A stretch of 64,000 nt of DNA from Pomphorhynchus laevis (taxonomy: Eukaryota; Acanthocephala; Palaeacanthocephala; Echinorhynchida; Pomphorhynchidae). The stretch is taken from the NCBI GenBank assembly GCA_012934845.2, contig WNNJ02000946.1, positions 1-64,000 on the forward strand. Direction: 5' to 3'. Of this stretch, positions 58,446-64,000 are shown in pieces. The position numbers and the translations under genes are program-made. Below the pieces are notes generated by a model. It ran no database searches, was not told the DNA's origin, and saw nothing but the letters and a program-made list of their open reading frames with translations. Numbering within the stretch: the stretch's first letter is position 1; each line of letters begins with the position of its first letter.

Positions 58446-58668
58446 TGTCATGACTACAATTATTAAACGCCAAACACTTAAAGTAGTTTTTTTTGTCAAA
58501 AAGCACAACCGTTTCACTTTTATAGGGTTCACAATAGTGTACAGTTTTCCGGCAACTTTCATTACTAGTTTCTATACGAACATGGTTTCATTCACACTTT
58601 AATGTCAAGCGACATCTTTTATCTTAAGTGGCTACTCGTTCATTGAGTTGCGCACAACTGCTGCCACA
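58446..58668 (-). repeat. 5' LTR of the Gypsy-type fossil
   Basis: 223 bp, TGTGGCAGCAG ... GTCATGACA on the minus strand. Followed at once by ACTGGCGACGAG, a plausible tRNA primer-binding region. Confidence 0.92.
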
Positions 58669-58815
58669 AGATCAAATCTTGAAACTGACCGAAAATCGCC
58701 TTGAACTATCTGAAAGAGAACTCTGGTCTGTCGCAAAGGATCGCGATGTTTAGAATAGTTTGCTTCAAGCACTGCCTCCACGACTCGACACCCAGACCAG
58801 TGGTTAACAGGAAAA
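58669..58815 (+). pseudogene. 3' remainder of the interrupted LINE
   Basis: Directly right of the LTR fossil the plus strand reads QILKLTENRLELSERELWSV then AKDRDV, stop, NSLLQALPPRLDTQTSG, the expected C-terminal block of the LINE broken off at 53862. The AGAT at 58669 duplicates 53859-53862. A 121-codon minus-strand frame here is a shadow that runs into the LTR. Confidence 0.8.
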
Positions 58816-59239
58816 ATCTTGTGTGTTATTATTGGTTCTTTCTTGTCAAGAAATTGTTGTTGTAACAAAAGCTGTTTATCCAGATGACATTTTAATGCCT
58901 TTAAAAATTTCATATATCTTTGACATTTTGTGAGATGCAAGTATAGTTCACGACTGAGACTAGGCATAACTAAAGCTATTACACTTCGATGAACCATTCT
59001 TTCAATAGTGATAAATACTTAAGGCGATCATATATCATAATTTAGAACAGTTTGAATGATTTTGAAATGTTTAAATGAATGATATCTTCTGATGACTCGT
59101 ATTTATTGATACGTATGATTTAGCGTCATAATGTGGGTTGGTGTCGTGTGTCAAAGGAATGCTTGAAAAAATCTAGAAAGTTCGTTGACGATTCAGTTGA
59201 AGATGTTTAAAAAGATTTATCGTTGATGATGCTTGAAGA
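58816..59239. other. Spacer, no gene recognised
   Basis: AT-rich, possibly the LINE 3' UTR in its first part. No motif. Confidence 0.4.
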
Positions 59240-60900
59240 ACTAAGGTGCACACGATGAGCCTTTAGGAATTTGGAACCGACAAGGTAAAATATAGTTCAG
59301 GATGGTGTAGAGCTCATTGTTGAAAAGTAAGGATATACTATCAGCTGCAAAGAAGGTTACATTATACGACAAAAAATAGAGTAAAGGATATCGGAGCGCG
59401 AGAGAAGAAGGTGGAGGAGTTTCCATAGTCGAGATTAAGTTGGGGGAGGTGCGAATAGGAGTGCACGGGATAGTGATATTAACATTGATGAGAAAATGAT
59501 CAGCAAAACTAGGACCTGAGATTGTAAATGAAGCGTTTGCAATGATACTGTTGGGAAAAGCGATAATATCAAGAGCGCCACCGATAATTTGGGGGAGGAG
59601 ATTGGTTACTAAATGGAGACCAAAGTCGGATAGAAAATTTACAAGTTTCACTGAATAGGAATAAGAAGAGCTATCTAGACGGATGTTGAAATCGCCAAAG
59701 AAAATTAAAGGTAAAGAAGAAAGTGAACGGTTTGATAGTAGATCGGCGAGTTCATTGAAATATAGGCAAGATGGTGGAGATGAACCCGGTTGATAGATGA
59801 TTTCAAGTTGAATAAAGAAAGAAAATGAAGATTTAAGATGGATAATTTATATGTAGTGCAAGTTAATGGGAAATCGATTTTCTTAAGAAACGCAGGGATT
59901 CGAGCAAAGACGACGAGTCTGCAAGATTAGAAGTAGTTGATTTCGCTGAGTTAATGAGGCAAGCGGAGTCAACAATAGAAGATCCATAAGAATTTAGGTT
60001 ACCGATAGCACAGTCGTCCGAATAATTATGCAAGGATTGAACAAGACAAAATATCAAGTGATTGTTGGGGGCGGAAGAGATCGTGAAATAAGCCAGTTTT
60101 GTGAAGAATGAAACGCGTGCTAAGAATAGCTCGATGAAAATAATGTTTTGTATCATTGTTGGCTGGAGAAAGTTGAGGAGGAAAGACATATCGCCAACGG
60201 ATTTTTGGACGTAGGTGCACTACACTAAAATGTTTATTTACTTTTTTGATGACAAGAGATTACTCTATATTGTTTTTGAGTCGATGCTTTTTAAGATGAT
60301 CATAGAGGAAGTTGATCAATTTCAGAGAGTGAACTATCGGCAAAATACGCAAGCGTATTTTGATGGTACGAGTTATCAACCAGTTGAGGTAGTTAAAAAG
60401 TTGATATAGGATAGTGTAGGTTTGTGTACGGTTTCTAAGAACAACTTTTAAAAGTAGGGAGACGATAAGAAACGGGCGCCGAAAGAAAGTGGAGATATAT
60501 CACTGAAGAGAGGCAGATTATCGGTAGAAAGAATCGTGGCAACGAGTGAGCGGAACAGCGGAAACATCGGCATCAGGACGGGATTGGGGAGATTTGAAAT
60601 CAGATGGTTCAACGTTAGAGATTATAATACTCCTATTCCGATAAGTAAATCGCTTACTGGAAAGGAGGAGTAACGAGAGTAGTTGAGAGAGGGTCAAATA
60701 CTCTGAAGTCAATAGACTCAGACGTAGAAGAACGATAAAAAAGGATAGATGAATGTAGCAGAGGTACAATGAGAGGTATTCAAGGTGTCGAAAATATATG
60801 AACACGATTGAATGAGGATATATTAGAACGATAAATACACACCGAGAACAATGTAAGAACGACATTGGGAATGCTGGAAGCGAGATGGGCAGAAAGAGGA
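59240..60900 (-). mobile_element. L2-like LINE endonuclease region (minus)
   Basis: Blocks read IIYQPGSSPPSCLYFNELAD, PLIFFGDFNIRLDSS (about 59700; catalytic Asp/Asn), LVNFLSDFGLHLVT, GGALDIIAFPNS, ISGPSFADHFLINVNI (Asp-His region). 60190-59860 and 60865-60518 hold the N-terminal endonuclease part and possibly the preceding linker, with frame changes. RT is missing at the left end. Probably the 5' half of the L2-like family whose 3' halves occur elsewhere in the window. Confidence 0.7.
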
Positions 60901-61494
60901 TATCAGGTGACTTGCCATATAATCAGTGCTGGCAATGTGCAGAATCGAAATATTTCATTGCAATACATTCCAACAGTATACTTTAAACAGAACCATTCGA
61001 TACTGACATCGAAGGACGAATGATCATATCAATATGTCTCTTATAATTCATCAAAATTTGAACGTGCAAATGAAACACAATGTTAATATGTATCTACAGC
61101 AACGGTTTTCACTGGTGATATCTCCGACTGATTCATTTCGCTACTATCGCTATCAGATACCAAAATAATATAGGACTAACGTGTTTTGTGACTTATAACC
61201 ATATCAGGCTGTTTGAATGAAATTGAGGGTACATGATATAATCAGAAATCAAATTATCACTATCATCTTAAATCACAAGGTTGGAGCTAAGTGCTAATGA
61301 AAAGTACGAAATAAGCACAAATGTGCTTTTAAATGTTGATATATATTTCACCAACAGTAGAAATAGTGGAATAAATATATTTCATATAACCTTTATTTCG
61401 CGATAATATTCTTTTTCAATTGGATGAAATACAATTGAAACGCGTTTGATATGCTCAAACGCATTATCAATGGATTTCAGGCTGCATAGATTGA
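60901..61494. other. Spacer with a short hairpin
   Basis: No gene recognised. GCGTTTGA-TATGC-TCAAACGC forms an 8-bp stem at 61442-61462. Confidence 0.45.
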
Positions 61495-62414
61495 ATGCCA
61501 CATGTTTGTAGAGGAGGTAAGTACGGAGGCGGAATTTGTATGTAATAAAGGAGGGAGCGCGGCGGACGTCGAGTGGGAGCTAATTCTAGGCAAGTTGGCG
61601 GCGACTAGGAAGGATCGGAGACCGTAGGTGTTTGTTAGAGTAATTGGGAACATAGAGTAAGAGAGAATTACGGAAACGTAGTGATAGAGAGAGGTAGGAC
61701 GAGTGTCGTCAATGAAAGGAGGTTGATGAACGTTGGGAATCCGACAGCGATGAGACGAAAAGGTATGAGGCGGAGTTGTATGCGGATGAGGATGGTGGGC
61801 TACGATAGTTGGGCGAGATATGTGGATGTGTGGTCAAAGCGATGGAGATGTAGAAGCACTCTAACGGCAGATTTAATGATGCGTTGTAGAGGTAGGATGA
61901 TGGATTTTGGAGAATTGGCGAAAAGGCTAAGGCAGTAATCGATTTTAGGGAAGAGAAGCGATTAAACAAGAGACATACAAGAATGAGAGGCGATAAAAGG
62001 GCGGATATGGCGGATGTCACGGAGAATCAAGTTAGTCGAGCAGACCTTGCCACTGACGAAGGGTTAAAGGGAAAGATGATCATCGAAATGAAATCCTAAG
62101 AAAGTGATATTGTGGACTATGAGGATTATTGATTAGGCAAAATATACAGGGGAGGAGATATGTTAGGTTGGCGGGGGAGGATCCACATTATTTTGGACTT
62201 GTCTGGGTTTGGAACGAGACGAAGATGAAAGAGACGTTTGTAGATAGAAGAAATACAGTTGGAGGCAGAAATTGAGGTATCGTGTATGCGATGGGCGGGT
62301 GCATGAGCATATGTGATGATGTCATCGGTGTATTGCATAACGTTAAGAGAGTAAGGTTTGATAAACGGAGAGAGATCGTCAAGTAGAAGAGAGAAAAGCA
62401 GGGGTCCTAGTACT
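61495..62414 (-). mobile_element. L2-like LINE, RT middle to 3' end (minus)
   Basis: Starts (5' truncated) at 62414 within VLGPLLFSLLLDDLSPFIKP, then LNVMQYTDDIITYAHAPAHR, NPDKSKIMWILPRQPN, continuing through the thumb (61681-62100) to the family C-terminus (LDVRRAPSF, about 61550) at 61510. YTDD as in the 30.8-kb copy. The 3' hairpin is not preserved. Its 5' edge abuts a Penelope-like element. Confidence 0.85.
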
Positions 62415-63515
62415 GGAAAATACCTAAGTACTAATGATTTCAATTTTAGATCTTTTAAATGTAACAGAAAAAATTGTATAGTTTGTGATGTTATAAATAA
62501 TAATAATTGTATTGTAAGTAATACGACAAACAAATGTTTTTCATTAAATATTAATAATAATTGTAACTGCAATACCGCAGGTGTAGTGTATCTAATACAA
62601 TGTACATGTGGATTGCAATATATAGGAAAACAATATTTCATAAACATATGAGATCAATAGGACATGATATTGAAAACTGTAAATTATTTATTTTAGAACA
62701 TATTATCAAAGAAAACATTTCAATATTAAATAAAAAACTATTAGAAAAAGAAGATTTTTAGATTAAAACGCTTAATTCCATGTACCCATTAGGATTAAAT
62801 GGACGTGGTACAAGAAATTGGCAGAAGTAGTATAATACATAATAAACAACTATATTATAATAATCCGGTAAAACGCAAACCAAGAAGTCATTATGATAAA
62901 AGGAATAGAAAAAATAGAGTTAAAAATATTAAAAAAGATATGTATATAAATGAACAATTAGAAATGTTAAAACAACTTTTAAGAGATAATAAGCTAAAAG
63001 ATCTTTATGTAAATATAAGAAGTTTTTCTAAAGATATCATATGTTCAATAAATCAAAAATTAATTAACGACTATGATAGGCTAAGTTGTATAATAGACAG
63101 TTATTGTAATACAAAATACTATAATCGTACAATAAATGTTAATAATAACAATAGAAAATATACATTAACCATAAACTTCATTAATAAATGTATAGATAAC
63201 ATAAATATAGCCGGACTTTTAAATAATTCTAAAAGTAAAGAAATAATAGGGTCAGATTTAAGTAAATATATTCCTAAAATAAGGTATAAACTCCTACCAC
63301 CATTAGGACGGAAAATTTGTAATTATAATAAGAATTGAGATCTATATGTAACGATAATATTAGAAACATAATGGAAACAGAATGCAATTGTAAAAGTTTC
63401 AATTTTGATAAAATAAATAAACATATATGTACCCATAATCTAGCATTAATTGAAAATGATGAATTAAGGAAAATGCTATCAACAGGGTATAAATATAGAT
63501 TAAATAATTATCATA
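62415..63515 (+). mobile_element. Penelope-like element, permuted (Naiad-like), first partial copy
   Basis: Blocks in order: CNRKNCIVCDVINNNN and FSLNINNNCNCNTAGVVYLI then QCTCGLQYIGK (GIY-YIG core and its upstream CxxxxCxxC region, 62455-62630), HMRSIGHDIENCKLFILEHI, ILNKKLLEKEDF and TLNSMYPLGLNGRGTRN (end of the nuclease domain, to 62815), a basic Asn/Lys-rich linker (62830-63000), LIIDSYCNT-like block, and IRYKLLPPLGRKICNYNKN followed by CNDNIRNIMETECNCKSFNF and ELRKMLSTGYKYR (63260-63500). The last blocks are those that precede RT in Naiad-type Penelope elements, in which GIY-YIG is N-terminal rather than C-terminal. A few frame breaks; RT is not reached. The clade is inferred from memory. 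Confidence 0.75.
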
Positions 63516-63539
63516 GTCTTTTATTTTATGTAGTCTTTT

Positions 63540-63829
63540 AGTCTGATAGTCTTTCAGTCAGTGTATTGCATCGCGATAATGAAGAAGTCGGTTATCAATC
63601 CTTATGGTGTAACCTAGAAAGTCCTGGTTCCTCGCTTGTGATTGGGTTTGTTTATAGACCCCCATGACATCTACTGAACGTCTTTGAAACGAGTTAGAAC
63701 CATTTAACGTTCAAGAAAGTTTGATTATTCTAGGTGATTTCAACATACCCCAAGTATACTGGTTAAGTTATTATCGTTTGAGTGGTTGTGATTTTGAATC
63801 ATCTGAATTACTTGATTCAATAAACGAAC
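63540..63829 (+). mobile_element. CR1-like LINE endonuclease scrap (plus)
   Basis: Reads VLHRDNEEVGYQSLWCNLES, SSLVIGFVYRPP, (slip) ESLIILGDFNIPQVYWLSYY and SSELLDSINEL, the middle of a CR1-type AP endonuclease. It lies between two copies of the same Penelope-like sequence. Confidence 0.8.
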
Positions 63830-64000
63830 TTTGTAATTATAATAAAGAATTAAAATCAATATGTAACGATAATATTAGAAACATAATGGAAACAGAATGC
63901 AATTGTAAAAGTCTTAGTTTTGATAAAATAAATGAACATATATGTACCCATAATCTAGAATTAATTGAAAATTGTGAATTAAGAAAGCTGCTATCAAAAG
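63830..64000 (+). mobile_element. Penelope-like element, second partial copy (runs off window)
   Basis: Starts TTTGTAATTATAATAAAGAA, the same point as 63316, and follows the first copy to the window edge with about ten differences in 171 bases. Open throughout: NYNKELKSICNDNIRNIMET, ECNCKSLSFDKINEHICTHN, LELIENCELRKLLSK. RT would lie right of the window. Confidence 0.8.

Larger units (their letters stand above)
53863..58668 (-). mobile_element. Gypsy-type LTR retroelement fossil, complete outline, broken
   Basis: Read right to left: 5' LTR (58446-58668), gag (58562-57480, interrupted by an AT-rich insertion), zinc-knuckle region (about 57440-57270), protease (57237-56830, with FDTGASVSILP), reverse transcriptase (56824-56160), RNase H (56082-55330), integrase (55194-54442, zinc-binding and catalytic parts), 3' LTR (53864-54085). 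The target duplication AGAT flanks it (53859-53862 and 58669-58672). The LTRs differ at about 18 of 222 aligned positions plus one indel (hand count, about 8%), so the insertion is old. It is broken in several places. It resembles the Mag-like part of Gypsy; the clade is inferred. Confidence 0.9.

Noticed and set aside
58632-58997. 121-codon minus-strand frame right of the LTR fossil
   Set aside because: It runs from the LINE remainder's antisense strand into the LTR; the plus strand carries the LINE C-terminal block, so this frame is a shadow.
63328-63345. In-frame TGA after CNYNKN as selenocysteine, since Naiad-type elements are known to use it
   Set aside because: The second copy at 63830 reads through this point with an extra base and no TGA, so the stop is better explained by a small indel.

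Overview
The window is AT-rich DNA (about two thirds A+T by eye) from an invertebrate animal. The evidence is three metazoan housekeeping or regulatory genes with ordinary eukaryotic splice signals, set in a dense field of animal retroelements. The phylum cannot be fixed from these genes alone.

Host genes. (1) The 3' end of a CREB-family bZIP transcription factor (+), with exons at 595-814 and 2718-2913; the intron interrupts the bZIP codons at the position known from CREB genes. (2) Calmodulin (-), 15608-16057, complete in one coding exon with a splice acceptor immediately before the ATG. (3) Sec13 (+), 37801-38799, a single-exon beta-propeller protein of the COPII coat and the nuclear pore. 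Everything else that can be recognised is mobile DNA or its debris.

Layout. 3.8-7.7 kb: degenerate I-like LINE (-) with two candidate promoter monomers at its 5' end. 7.9-10.0 kb: Jockey-like LINE (+), interrupted at 10.0 kb by a CR1-like 3' fragment (-). 13.5-14.7 kb: LINE scrap, palindromes and AT repeats. 16.5-31.5 kb: many 3' fragments of CR1-like, L2-like and RTE-like LINEs, plus two fossil pieces of Gypsy-type LTR elements. 31.7-37.6 kb: an old CR1 fragment followed directly by an apparently intact two-ORF CR1-like LINE (+). 39.2-40.2 kb: a 1.0-kb piggyBac derivative with TTAA target duplications and a relic of the transposase cysteine-rich tail. 40.4-44.8 kb: a second, nearly intact CR1-like LINE (-), with one in-frame stop in ORF2. 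44.8-46.7 kb: CR1 fragment (+). 46.7-50.1 kb: Jockey-like LINE (-), the same family as at 7.9 kb. 50.1-51.5 kb: L2-like fragment (+). 51.6-58.8 kb: a LINE (+) split near its 3' end by a complete but broken Gypsy-type LTR fossil with 222/223-bp LTRs and a 4-bp target duplication. 59.2-62.4 kb: L2-like fragments (-). 62.4-64.0 kb: a Penelope-like element whose GIY-YIG domain lies upstream of the other conserved blocks, the permuted (Naiad-like) order; it recurs as a second partial copy at the right edge.

Most unusual points. The two long CR1-like LINEs share tandem 5' leader blocks although their proteins have diverged. In both, ORF2 begins inside a conserved ORF1 motif, and both carry the same A AAT TTT heptamer in the phase needed for -1 frameshifting. 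Other points are the permuted Penelope-like element, the LTR-into-LINE nest, the piggyBac derivative, conserved 3' hairpins in the L2-like and CR1-like families, and a decayed duplicate of a splice acceptor and exon start inside the CREB intron.
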